Positions 14,257 through 23,145 of a DNA stretch of 27,070 nt are shown here, piece after piece. A model generated the notes under the pieces. It ran no database searches. It was not told where the DNA came from and saw only the letters and a program-made list of their open reading frames with translations. The DNA is taken from positions 1-27,070 of the IMG/VR virus record IMGVR_UViG_3300042292_000611; one strand, written 5' to 3'. A program made the position numbers and the translations under genes. The stretch is from a virus. Numbering within the stretch: position 1 is the first letter of the stretch; each line of letters begins with the position of its first letter.

Positions 14257-17200
14257 ATGTATAGTCCTAATCCTAACGTATACACCACTATTGCTACTGG
14301 TACTGTTATGGATACCAGTGACCCACAAGGTAAAGGTCGTATTAGAGTTTATTGCTCTGATTACGGTGACTTACCCGGTACACCCGTTGAAGCGTTACCT
14401 TGGTGTAGATACCTTTCTCCTTTTGGTGGAATGGTAACATCAGATGATATGACGCGCGGACCAAAAAACAGTAAATCATCAGGATCAGTCGCATACGGAA
14501 TGTGGGCTTTACCAAAAGTTGGCGCAATTGTAGCTATTATGTGTATTAACGGTGATCCATCGCGTAGAATATTCATTGGATGTTTACCACCTGATAACGC
14601 TGAACATACAATGCCGCATGGTCGATACTTAGGTGATACTGGTGATGGACCACTATCAAGTACTGAACAACCAATTGAACCGCTATACAGCAACATGCAA
14701 AAAGCGTTTGGTAGTGATAAATCCAAACATGAATTTAAATCACGTGGTGCAGATAGTAGTGTTACAGGTTTGACGCAAGATAGTGTAGATCGTGGACTAA
14801 CCTCATCAGGTCAAAAAGATTCTAACACAGGTTTTAAGCAATCTAGGTTACACCCTGATAAAAAAACCAGTTCTACGGGTACATCGTTTGATTCGCAAAT
14901 ATTTTCTCTAACTACGCCAGGTTTTCATTCTATATCAATGGATGATAGCGCTGATAATGGACGTATTAGAATTCGTACAACTTGCGGTCATTCTATTATA
15001 CTTGATGATACCAATGAGCGAATTTATATCAATACAGCTGAAGGAAATAATTGGATTGAAATTGATCAAGATGGTACAATTGACATCTACGCAGCTAAAA
15101 CAATTAGTATAAATTCGGATACAGATATTAACTTACATGCAAAAAAATCTATTCGATTAGATTCAGAAAACATTTACCTCAATGCTTCTAAAAATATAAG
15201 AGGAACAGCTACTGATAAGATTGATTTTTCTGCTGACGCTATTAACAATAGTGGGAAAAGTAAATTTAGTGTTAAGACAAAAGCGTGTAATTTAAAAAGT
15301 AAATCCTTAAGTTCAACTGCTACTTCAACAAGTATATCGTCTGGAATGTCATTGACATTATCAGGGTTAGCTACATCTATATCTGGCGGTGTATCATTAG
15401 CTACCAGTGCACCAATGGTATTGGCAAGTTCACCTACACGGTTATATAATCCACTTGGTCCATTATCTGCGCTGACGTCAATGGCATCAACAGCTGCAAG
15501 CGCAGCTGGTGCAATAAGCTCTATTTCAAAAGCAATGAGTAGTGTATCAAACCCATTAGGTTCAGTGCTTGCTAACATGCCAAGTGTTGATTTAGGTGCA
15601 GCATTAACAAAAATGGATATTGGAGATGTTAGTAGTATGGTATCGCAACTTGAACCAGATGAACTAACAGGAATGCTTAATAACTTACCCACAGGTGATT
15701 TAAAAACATTAATCAATACCTTACCTGGTGACGCTGTAGGTTCAATCATGAACGCCATGCCTACGGATGATGTATTTGATATGTTCACAAATATGCCAAG
15801 TTTTGATGTTGGTAATGCATTGATTAAACTACCTGGTAACGCAGCTGGTACATTAATTAAGAGTATGAATAACGAAGGTCTTGGAAATCCGTTATCGATT
15901 ATATCGAGCGGTCAAGTTGGTACCATACTTAACGCGTTACCATCAAGTGACGTCGGTAATGCGTTATCAACTCTACCTACAAACCTTATTAACAATTTAA
16001 AGATTGGTGATATTGGTGCATTATTGCAAAATGCTCCTGACACCGACCATATAACGTCATATTTACCCGATGACCTATTGGGTATTTCATTAGGTAGCAC
16101 AAGCAACGATCAAGCTTCGAGTATACTATCGAAAATGACGCCAATGCAATTAGAAAACGTCATACCACATACACCTACATCTAAAATACCTTCTAATGAA
16201 AGATACCAATCTATTATTGATAGACAACCATTAGTAGATATGACAGATATTATTTCTAATGCTCCGCACGTTGTACAGTCATATTTCCCAAGCAATAGAA
16301 TGTCTCGAGCAGATATAGGCCATACGTTTAGGAATATGCCTGTACCAGCAATGTCAGGTATGTTCGCTACTATGAGTCCACTACATACTAACATGCTTAT
16401 GCAATTAATGCATGGTGCAGATATTGGACACGTACTCGGTAACATGGCTGACCCTCATGGTGTTTTAAGAAATCTAGACTCTGACGTATTATTAAATATG
16501 GTTAGTCGCGTACCAGGTGCTAATTTTTCTGATATGTTTAACCGTATGGATCACGTTGATATTGCATCCGTTATTAATACCTTAGGTTGCAGTGGCATGG
16601 GTAACATGTTATCAGGTATGCACGGCGGGGACATATTAGGTACATTAGGTATGTACTCTAACGTGTTAAGCGGGTTACCTGATGCAATAGGTAACGCATT
16701 ATCTAATTTCCCTGATGTGTCAGAAATGCTAGGTAACGCACTCGGAAACATACCAAACGTGGGTGAAATTGTAGATGATTTAATGTCACAAATACCTGAC
16801 GTAGCAGGTATGCTAGGAGGTATACAAGCGTTGTTAATGGCTTTACCGGTATCGTTACATATGCCACCTCTTGAAATACCAGGGTTAATGGATTTGTTAG
16901 AATCGGCTGCGTCAACATTAAGTAATTTTATGGGTGTGATAGGTGGTAATGTTGCAGGTTTAATGAACAATTTAGCTGCTGTTGGTGCAGCAAGTATCGC
17001 AGGTGCAGTAGCGGGTGTAGCCGGTGAGATAGTAGCTGATGCCGCCAGTTTAACATCCATGTTAAATACATTACCATCTCTAAGTATGTTAGGTAGTATG
17101 CAAGGATTATTAGGAGCAGCTGTAGGTGTAGCTGGCAGTACTTTAGATTTAAATCACTTGGGTAAAATGACGGGTTCATTATCAGCTGGACAATTAAACG

Positions 17201-17673
17201 GAATGAATGGTGTTGGACATTTAATGAGTTGTATGACAGGTTATAGTGCTGGTCATGTATTAGGCCATGCTCATTCAGGTGATTTAAATAACTTATTATA
17301 CGCTATACCAAACGGGTCAATGAAAAACGTGCTAGATCGTATTCCAACAGAATTAATGGGTTCGATGATGGGTAATATGCCAGTAGATGGTATGAGTAGC
17401 ATGTTAGGTAAAATGTCTGCAGATGAAATCACAGGTGTATTTGATAGTATGGATCCTAATATTGCTAGTATGGTGTTACCTAAAATGCAAGGTCCAAGAA
17501 AAGCTAATCCTGGTAACCCTGAGCATGCAGGTTACGTGACAAGGTTACCAGGCCATGAACCTTGGGGTAGAACATTCTCAGCTGGTGAATATGATCGTAC
17601 ACCCATGCATGGGTATGACAGTCCACATATTGGTACAAACGGTACTAAACGTAATGAATATTGGAGAAGATAA
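14257..17673 (+). CDS. 5: Baseplate central hub/spike protein (gp5-like) with long repeat extension
   Basis: A 1138-residue protein; T4 gp5 is about 575. GGAG precedes the ATG. Residues 1-~130 match the gp5 OB-fold domain (TGTVMDTSDPQGKGRIRV, WCRYLSPFGG). Residues ~209-330 resemble the gp5/VgrG beta-helix (HSIILDDTNERIYI, NWIEIDQDGTIDIYAAKTI). I find no lysozyme domain. From about 465 to 1070 there are tandem 12-residue units such as LPTGDLKTLINT, MPSFDVGNALIK and LPSSDVGNALST, interrupted by Ala/Leu/Gly-rich stretches (~830-970). The end (about 1085-1138) has LPGHEPWGR, like the tails of related gp5 proteins. Its stop overlaps the gp25 ATG. Hub identity is secure; the repeat region is unusual. 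Confidence 0.88.
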   Translation: MYSPNPNVYTTIATGTVMDTSDPQGKGRIRVYCSDYGDLPGTPVEALPWCRYLSPFGGMVTSDDMTRGPKNSKSSGSVAYGMWALPKVGAIVAIMCINGDPSRRIFIGCLPPDNAEHTMPHGRYLGDTGDGPLSSTEQPIEPLYSNMQKAFGSDKSKHEFKSRGADSSVTGLTQDSVDRGLTSSGQKDSNTGFKQSRLHPDKKTSSTGTSFDSQIFSLTTPGFHSISMDDSADNGRIRIRTTCGHSIILDDTNERIYINTAEGNNWIEIDQDGTIDIYAAKTISINSDTDINLHAKKSIRLDSENIYLNASKNIRGTATDKIDFSADAINNSGKSKFSVKTKACNLKSKSLSSTATSTSISSGMSLTLSGLATSISGGVSLATSAPMVLASSPTRLYNPLGPLSALTSMASTAASAAGAISSISKAMSSVSNPLGSVLANMPSVDLGAALTKMDIGDVSSMVSQLEPDELTGMLNNLPTGDLKTLINTLPGDAVGSIMNAMPTDDVFDMFTNMPSFDVGNALIKLPGNAAGTLIKSMNNEGLGNPLSIISSGQVGTILNALPSSDVGNALSTLPTNLINNLKIGDIGALLQNAPDTDHITSYLPDDLLGISLGSTSNDQASSILSKMTPMQLENVIPHTPTSKIPSNERYQSIIDRQPLVDMTDIISNAPHVVQSYFPSNRMSRADIGHTFRNMPVPAMSGMFATMSPLHTNMLMQLMHGADIGHVLGNMADPHGVLRNLDSDVLLNMVSRVPGANFSDMFNRMDHVDIASVINTLGCSGMGNMLSGMHGGDILGTLGMYSNVLSGLPDAIGNALSNFPDVSEMLGNALGNIPNVGEIVDDLMSQIPDVAGMLGGIQALLMALPVSLHMPPLEIPGLMDLLESAASTLSNFMGVIGGNVAGLMNNLAAVGAASIAGAVAGVAGEIVADAASLTSMLNTLPSLSMLGSMQGLLGAAVGVAGSTLDLNHLGKMTGSLSAGQLNGMNGVGHLMSCMTGYSAGHVLGHAHSGDLNNLLYAIPNGSMKNVLDRIPTELMGSMMGNMPVDGMSSMLGKMSADEITGVFDSMDPNIASMVLPKMQGPRKANPGNPEHAGYVTRLPGHEPWGRTFSAGEYDRTPMHGYDSPHIGTNGTKRNEYWRR
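15649..15972 (+). repeat. Tandem 12-residue protein repeats in gp5
   Basis: Nine consecutive 12-residue units occupy residues 465-572, beginning LEPDELTGMLNN and including LPTGDLKTLINT, LPGDAVGSIMNA, MPTDDVFDMFTN and MPSFDVGNALIK. Pattern: (L/M)Pxx(D/A)hxxxhxx with h hydrophobic. Further units of the same type appear about residues 685-800 (MSRADIGHTFRN, MHGADIGHVLGN) and 975-1070 (MPVDGMSSMLGK). The period and composition recall the helical repeats of the MgtE N-domain. Confidence 0.8.
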
Positions 17674-18167
17674 TGGCTACTTATATTGGCTATTCAACAA
17701 TGAACTTTAAATCAGGAACGACAACAAATGGTCAGTTCCCATCTAAGCATACCGGTGTTATTGTTGCAGAAGATACCAATACCTATACATTTAATATTAC
17801 TGCACCATTTAGTACTATAGTACAGTTAGAGAATCCCGGGAGCAATACATTTAAATTGATAGATATACATTTAGTAGAAAGAAACCTTCTAAATCATATA
17901 TTTACCAGTAAGGGTTCAAGAAGAATGATGGGTAAATTTGGAACATCAATACCTGATTTATTATTTGAACCACTAACAGAAGATGCTATTGAATCAATAA
18001 GAAGTGATCTTAACTCTGTAGTTGAATACGACCCACGTGTTAAGCTTCAATCTTTAACAATAACACCAGATTACGATAACCATACTATTGCTTGCAATAT
18101 GACACTATATTATATTGAATTGAATATGTCGAACCGGTTATCACTTAATTTAGAATTCACCTCATAG
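17673..18167 (+). CDS. 25: Baseplate wedge protein gp25
   Basis: I use the ATG at 17673 (MATYIGYSTMNF), which overlaps the gp5 stop as TAATG and follows GGAG at 17663-17666. The 164-residue product matches the GPW/gp25 family: an IDIHLVERNLLNHIFTSKGSRRMM segment followed by FGTSIPDLLFEPL (typically NHLFTxPGERxMxPxFGTxLxxLLFEP) and a C-terminal beta part. T4 gp25 is 132 residues, so there is a longer N-terminus. gp25 links baseplate wedges to the hub and primes the sheath. Its position directly before gp6 supports the call. Confidence 0.92.
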   Translation: MATYIGYSTMNFKSGTTTNGQFPSKHTGVIVAEDTNTYTFNITAPFSTIVQLENPGSNTFKLIDIHLVERNLLNHIFTSKGSRRMMGKFGTSIPDLLFEPLTEDAIESIRSDLNSVVEYDPRVKLQSLTITPDYDNHTIACNMTLYYIELNMSNRLSLNLEFTS

Positions 18168-18168
18168 C

Positions 18169-18176
18169 TATAAATA
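18169..18176 (+). promoter_or_regulatory. T4-type late promoter box TATAAATA
   Basis: A perfect TATAAATA in the 44-base gap between gp25 and gp6, 35 bases upstream of the gp6 ATG. Confidence 0.7.
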
Positions 18177-18211
18177 TTTTGGTTACTACAATACCGGACA
18201 ATTAAAAGACA

Positions 18212-21200
18212 ATGTCAAAAATCCAATTATCAAAAGCAGAATCTTGGGATGCTATATACAAAGCATCTAAGTTTATTAATTTTACGTCATTAGATTTTGC
18301 TACAGTTAAGCAATCTTTGATTGATTATTTTAAACTCATGCATCCAGAGTTCAATAACTGGATTGAGACAGATGAGTTTGTAATGAATATAGAAGCGTTT
18401 GCGTATATATGTGAATTATACGCATACCGCTTAGATATGTTATCAAATGAGAATTTAATGAGTCTTGCTACTCGAAAAGATTCTATTCTTAGATTAGCAA
18501 AATTTATAGCATACAAGCCATCAAGAAACAACCCTGGTATAGGGTTAGTAAAACTGACGTCTGTTATTACGACAGAAGCGGTTTACGACATCAACGGTAA
18601 TAATTTAGCTAATACTAAAATTATTTGGAACGATGCAAACAACCCAAACTGGAAACATCAGTTCTTTGCTGTTATTAATCAAGTACTCAAACAATCCTTT
18701 GGTAACGTTGAGCCATTGCAACGCACGCAAGTATACGATCAAGTATTTGAAGTATACTCAATCAATAATATACCACTTGTTAATTGTGTTATACCATTCA
18801 CGGTAAACCATCAAAATAAAACTATTAATATGGAACTCGCATCAGCTGAAATTGATGCAAACGGTCCATACGAACAAAGACCGCACACCACTAACCAGTT
18901 TAATATTTTATATAGTACAGATGGGTTAGGTGATTCCTCTCGCAACACAGGTTTTTTCATATTAGTTAAGCAAGGTACCTTAACGCGTATGCGAACATCT
19001 TTTACCACTTTAACACCTCACGCGTCATTTCAACCATCGCAAACAAATATTAACGATGTTGATGTGTGGGTAAATAAAATTATAATTAACAATACAAACG
19101 AAAATTTAAATCAATTAGAAACCCCGCTATGGGTTAAGGTTGATACCTCAAATGCTCAAAACGTTATTTTTAGTGATAGTAGTAGTAAGTATAGATACGA
19201 AATTGAGACGCTAGATAAAGATGGTATTAAAATATGGTTCGGTGATGGTGATTATGCTAACATCCCGTATGGAAATTTTGATATATGGTTACGCACATCG
19301 GATCCCAACCCTGTTACGATACCGCCAACCGCTATTAACAGCGTTACATCTAATATCAAATATCTTGGTGGAGATGACAACGATTACAATTTAATTTTTG
19401 AATTTTCATTATTAAATGCAATTCAAAATGGTACCGCAAGCGAAAGTATCGAACATATAAAAATAAATGCACCTTCTACCTATTATACGCAAGATCGTAT
19501 GGTTACCGCGCGTGATTATAATACGTACTTAATGCAAAGTAGTTCTATATTGAAATTAAAATCAATTAATAGAACGTATAGCGGAGCATCAAAATATACT
19601 GATCTTCACGACCCATCCGATACATACCAAAATATTACTCATCTTGGTACAGATTTATCATTATACCTCGATATATCTACTGAAACTATTAAGGTGCCGT
19701 TATCGTACGCACCTGTTGCTTTAGTTACAAATTATATTCAACCAATACTATCAAACGCTAATGCTGCGTTCTATAGAATGCAAGGTGGTTTAGTTAGTAG
19801 ACGCTACTTTACGAATACCGAATTACATAGTATATTATTTGATTTTATGGGTTCAAGATACTATTCGACAGATGGAAGTCCACCTAATGCAAAGTATCCG
19901 TTTACAATTTACGGTACAACTACCGGTTATTCAGCAACTTTACCATCTACCGATGATTGGCTATTCCATATTGATGCATCAAAAACAGAATACACAATTA
20001 GATATAATATAGCTAAATTAAATGTGTTTAGTCCAACGACCAAATTTAGAGCGTATGATAGTGGAGACTCTATTACGCTTTTATCTACAAATACATCTAA
20101 TAATAGAACAAGTACATCTACGGATTTTTTACCTTACAATATTGAGTTTCCAGTAACAGGTGCTAAAAAATACAACGCATTGAATGAGCTTAATGGGTTA
20201 ACAGATTATAATAGTTTAGAGGTAACCATTAACGATAAAAACAATGATGGTATCCCGGACGTTGCTGATTTAGCATACGTACTCGATAATACAATATCAG
20301 TTGATTTAACAGCTGAAAACTATTATACCTCACATTACACAAATGGACTATTTAACCATGTATTTGATACCGCTTTTGATTCATTAGATGTCACGTTACC
20401 TACATTAAATTTAGGATATGAAGTGTTGGTTATGGATATCACGTTAACAGGTGATGTAGATAATAACATTGTATATGACGAACAAAAAAGCGTATTAACT
20501 AAAACTATTACTATTTCATCATACGGTAACAATAAAAAGGTTACTATATCTATCAAAGATTATGTGTATTTTACACGCTCATCTATTAATGACCCGTTTG
20601 TTATTACTGATCAAATCGCTAAAAGACAGTGGTATTCAGAACACCAAGCTAACAATAACGTCTTTTACACTCGTAAACCAGGTCGTACTAACTTATCGTA
20701 TGTGTGGAAACACATGACTCCATTAGCTAATAGAATAAATCCGTCGACGACTAATATTATTGATTCATTTATCATTACTAAAGGTTATTATGATAGTATG
20801 ATTAGTTGGTTAAGTGGTGCTACTCCAAATAGACCCGCTAAACCATCACAACTCGAATTATCAACATCATATAATTACCTAACTGGTAATAAAATGATAT
20901 CGGATGAACTTATTATAAGATCAGGTGAGTTTAAAGTGGTATTTGGCAGTAAAGCTGATACAAAACTTCAAGCGAAATTTATTGTAGTTAAATCACCATT
21001 GGCAACATACACTGATATTCAAATCAAATCAGCCATTATAACAGCAGTTAATGAATTTTTTAATATTACGTATTGGAATTTTGGTGATACCTTCAATTTT
21101 ACTGAACTATCAACTTCTATCCACAATAGTATGTCGTCGCAGATATCGTCAATCGTAATAGTACCTAAAGAAAGTTTAAACCATTTTGGAACACTATTTC

Positions 21201-21298
21201 AAATTAGCGCAGAAGAAAATGAAATTTTAATCCCTCACATATCAATCGATGATATCGAGTTTGCATTAGCGTTAACTCCCACATCAATTAATATGTAA
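18212..21298 (+). CDS. 6: Baseplate wedge protein gp6 (enlarged)
   Basis: A 1028-residue protein; T4 gp6 is 660. The N-terminus matches gp6/baseplate J-type wedge proteins: FTSLDFATVKQSLIDYFKLM, then MNIEAFAYICELYAYRLDMLSNENLMSLATRKDSILRLAKFIAY (about 56-100), the conserved helical module that builds the inner baseplate ring. The middle includes IWFGDGDYANIPYG and the motif TARDYNTYLM (about 430), conserved in gp6 proteins. The C-terminal part (about 900-1028) with KSPLATYTDIQIKSAIITAVNEFF is also family-like. The extra ~370 residues lie mainly between these parts and look beta-rich. No strong ribosome binding site; a late promoter lies just upstream. A terminator follows. Confidence 0.9.
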   Translation: MSKIQLSKAESWDAIYKASKFINFTSLDFATVKQSLIDYFKLMHPEFNNWIETDEFVMNIEAFAYICELYAYRLDMLSNENLMSLATRKDSILRLAKFIAYKPSRNNPGIGLVKLTSVITTEAVYDINGNNLANTKIIWNDANNPNWKHQFFAVINQVLKQSFGNVEPLQRTQVYDQVFEVYSINNIPLVNCVIPFTVNHQNKTINMELASAEIDANGPYEQRPHTTNQFNILYSTDGLGDSSRNTGFFILVKQGTLTRMRTSFTTLTPHASFQPSQTNINDVDVWVNKIIINNTNENLNQLETPLWVKVDTSNAQNVIFSDSSSKYRYEIETLDKDGIKIWFGDGDYANIPYGNFDIWLRTSDPNPVTIPPTAINSVTSNIKYLGGDDNDYNLIFEFSLLNAIQNGTASESIEHIKINAPSTYYTQDRMVTARDYNTYLMQSSSILKLKSINRTYSGASKYTDLHDPSDTYQNITHLGTDLSLYLDISTETIKVPLSYAPVALVTNYIQPILSNANAAFYRMQGGLVSRRYFTNTELHSILFDFMGSRYYSTDGSPPNAKYPFTIYGTTTGYSATLPSTDDWLFHIDASKTEYTIRYNIAKLNVFSPTTKFRAYDSGDSITLLSTNTSNNRTSTSTDFLPYNIEFPVTGAKKYNALNELNGLTDYNSLEVTINDKNNDGIPDVADLAYVLDNTISVDLTAENYYTSHYTNGLFNHVFDTAFDSLDVTLPTLNLGYEVLVMDITLTGDVDNNIVYDEQKSVLTKTITISSYGNNKKVTISIKDYVYFTRSSINDPFVITDQIAKRQWYSEHQANNNVFYTRKPGRTNLSYVWKHMTPLANRINPSTTNIIDSFIITKGYYDSMISWLSGATPNRPAKPSQLELSTSYNYLTGNKMISDELIIRSGEFKVVFGSKADTKLQAKFIVVKSPLATYTDIQIKSAIITAVNEFFNITYWNFGDTFNFTELSTSIHNSMSSQISSIVIVPKESLNHFGTLFQISAEENEILIPHISIDDIEFALALTPTSINM

Positions 21299-21302
21299 AG
21301 GT

Positions 21303-21328
21303 ATAGACCCCGAAAGGGGTCTATTTTT
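21303..21328 (+). terminator. Rho-independent terminator after gp6
   Basis: A 9-base stem ATAGACCCC / GGGGTCTAT with a GAAA tetraloop (21303-21324) is followed by a run of T. It terminates the structural operon on the plus strand and abuts the stop of the convergent ligase gene; its minus-strand tail has no T run. Confidence 0.92.
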
Positions 21329-22694
21329 ATTGTAAGTATTTTCGAATATTATCAATTGCTGATTCAAATTTAGCTTGAATCTCGGGTAATGTATCACCTT
21401 TAGATTTATCGTTACGCAATTCTTTGAACCTTGGTAAAAATAACGAATATGAGTCACCTTCTTTTTTAGGTTTCATAATCGAATTAGCTTTACCTGTTAA
21501 TATTGTCCCGATCAGTTGTTCACGTGTATTCGATAGCTCTTTGCGTACAGCATCTTTAAACCCAGAAAAATTAACTTCTAACAAACCATCCCCAGATCTG
21601 CATAAAATAGACCCAAATAAGTCTTTATTTTTCCCGTTACCTGGGTTAAAACTAACAACCTCAAGATCAACATCATCAACTTCAAGTTTTAATTTGACTT
21701 GAAATTTACTTGTCGTGTCTTCCCAAATAGCATCAGGTTGTTTTAGAACCGTACCTTCTAATCCTAAACGTAACATTTCTTCAAAATGATCAATAGCTTC
21801 ATCTACACTATAAACGATTCTTGTTTCAATAATCTGTACGTATTTGTGATCTTCCGGCAGCTGTTCACATTGCCGTCTTAAATTAGCTAATCGATCTATG
21901 TATTTTACATGGTATTTGTTACTAGGTTTTGATTCTGATAACGGAATTTGATCCCACACCAAATAAACAGCTTCTTCACCGGGACCAAAATCACCTCCTT
22001 TAGCGACACTATTCATGATACCGTTACTAATTTCACGGTCAAGAATTTTACCATCTCTCATAACGAGGAATTCACCATGTGTTTGAGTATCATCGTCAAA
22101 ATATTCATTTAACACTTCAACCACACCAGCAAACTTTTCATTTGGTAACGCTATACCAGAGCGACTTAGTAACTCAATTTCACCTGATTTAATTTTGTTA
22201 CCATTGTTGTATCTACCGTCAGCTTTTAACTGTGATACAACACCTTTTGACCAATCCCACGTCTTAACCTTTGACGAACTTAATGATGAACATCTCATAT
22301 AAGGAAACTCAGGGATTAAATCTTTCCAAATTTTATTGACTGTAGCGGTGTTAACACCACATCTTAAATCACGTTTAATAATTCGTTCAATAATTGACGC
22401 ATCTTCACTACTAACACGCATTAAGATATTTTTAAGATGTTGAATACCTTCACCACCTGTATAGATGCGTGACGATAGCTTATCTAATTTATCAATAGCT
22501 TTTGATAATGATAATTCTTCACTAATTTGAGTGTAGATTGGAATAGCTTTTATATAATAATTAACAGTAGGGTTTAAAGCTCTTTCAAATACTTTTGATA
22601 ATTCTTGATTATCAATGCTATCTTTTAAAATTTGAAGCTTACTGTTAGTTTTTGGTTCGTTTGCAAGCGACGATAATATCTCATGAACACTCAT
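21327..22694 (-). CDS. 30: ATP-dependent DNA ligase (gp30-like)
   Basis: A 455-residue ligase, close to T4 gp30 (487). The N-terminal helical part (1-~130) includes RDLRCGVNTATVNKIWKDLIP, typical of T4-type ligases. Nucleotidyltransferase motifs are present in order: motif I KADGRY with the adenylated Lys157, Ia ELLSRSG, III THGEFLVM, IIIa VYLVWDQIP, IV LGLEGTVLKQP and V FQVKLKLE. The OB-fold C-terminus follows. It seals nicks in replication, recombination and repair. GGAG precedes the ATG, and a well-formed sigma70-type promoter lies at 22726-22754, so it is probably expressed early from its own promoter. Confidence 0.95.
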   Translation of the reverse strand: MSVHEILSSLANEPKTNSKLQILKDSIDNQELSKVFERALNPTVNYYIKAIPIYTQISEELSLSKAIDKLDKLSSRIYTGGEGIQHLKNILMRVSSEDASIIERIIKRDLRCGVNTATVNKIWKDLIPEFPYMRCSSLSSSKVKTWDWSKGVVSQLKADGRYNNGNKIKSGEIELLSRSGIALPNEKFAGVVEVLNEYFDDDTQTHGEFLVMRDGKILDREISNGIMNSVAKGGDFGPGEEAVYLVWDQIPLSESKPSNKYHVKYIDRLANLRRQCEQLPEDHKYVQIIETRIVYSVDEAIDHFEEMLRLGLEGTVLKQPDAIWEDTTSKFQVKLKLEVDDVDLEVVSFNPGNGKNKDLFGSILCRSGDGLLEVNFSGFKDAVRKELSNTREQLIGTILTGKANSIMKPKKEGDSYSLFLPRFKELRNDKSKGDTLPEIQAKFESAIDNIRKYLQ

Positions 22695-22725
22695 TTCTTC
22701 TCCAGGTTCCTAATATTAAAAACAT

Positions 22726-22754
22726 ATTATAAATTATTTAAATGAATAAATCAA
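22726..22754 (-). promoter_or_regulatory. Sigma70-type early promoter for DNA ligase
   Basis: On the minus strand TTGATT (22749-22754) and TATAAT (22726-22731) are spaced by exactly 17 bases, about 32 bases before the ligase ATG. It is a near-consensus host-type promoter, which contrasts with the TATAAATA boxes of the structural genes. Confidence 0.75.
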
Positions 22755-22779
22755 CATTTAATTCTACATAGTAGAGGTA

Positions 22780-22858
22780 AAGGAGAACAAATGATGTAAA
22801 ATAGATATACCTATGTATATAATACATATTATCATTTAATCTCCCTAAGGAGAACAAA
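22780..22858 (+). repeat. Two 12-base direct repeats AAGGAGAACAAA
   Basis: AAGGAGAACAAA occurs at 22780-22791 and 22847-22858, in the 170-base gap between ligase and the zinc protein gene. Each looks like a strong plus-strand ribosome binding site, but the first is followed by ATGATGTAA and the second by no start codon. A TATAAT at 22818-22823 lies between them. This may be the remains of a lost plus-strand gene. Confidence 0.45.
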
Positions 22859-22864
22859 GATTTG

Positions 22865-23143
22865 CTATAGTACCGCTATACGTTTTTCACAAAATTTACA
22901 AAGTGTTACACCTTCATGATCAACAAGGTGGTCAATAGGGTGAATACACTCATGTACCATTTGTTGTCTCAGATCATTAATTTGATCAATGATAGGTTCT
23001 TTACTAGCTTCAATTTCAGCAATTTGCTCTGCTAGTACATTAACTTGATTAATCAATGTTTGTAGATTTTCATATTTACGTAGCCAAGAAGTTTTATCTA
23101 ATTGTGAACTTTGACGGAAAATAACTTTTTTAGTATCTTTCAT
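22865..23143 (-). CDS. Small coiled-coil protein with C-terminal zinc-binding motif
   Basis: A 92-residue protein. Residues ~20-65 form a helix with coiled-coil pattern (NLQTLINQVNVLAEQIAEIE). The C-terminal segment HECIHPIDHLVDHEGVTLCKFCEKRI contains Cys/His pairs (H-x-C, then CKFC) that look like a small zinc ribbon. The start lies 2 bases downstream of the preceding stop, so it is the third gene of a minus-strand operon headed by gp44. Small proteins with a CIHP...CKFC ending are known as uncharacterised phage proteins. Function unknown; a DNA- or protein-binding role is only a guess. Confidence 0.65.
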   Translation of the reverse strand: MKDTKKVIFRQSSQLDKTSWLRKYENLQTLINQVNVLAEQIAEIEASKEPIIDQINDLRQQMVHECIHPIDHLVDHEGVTLCKFCEKRIAVL

Positions 23144-23145
23144 AA

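Noticed and set aside
15174-17179. Several long minus-strand ORFs under gp5
   Set aside because: They arise from the repetitive low-stop codon use of the 12-residue repeat region and lack ribosome binding sites and recognisable domains.
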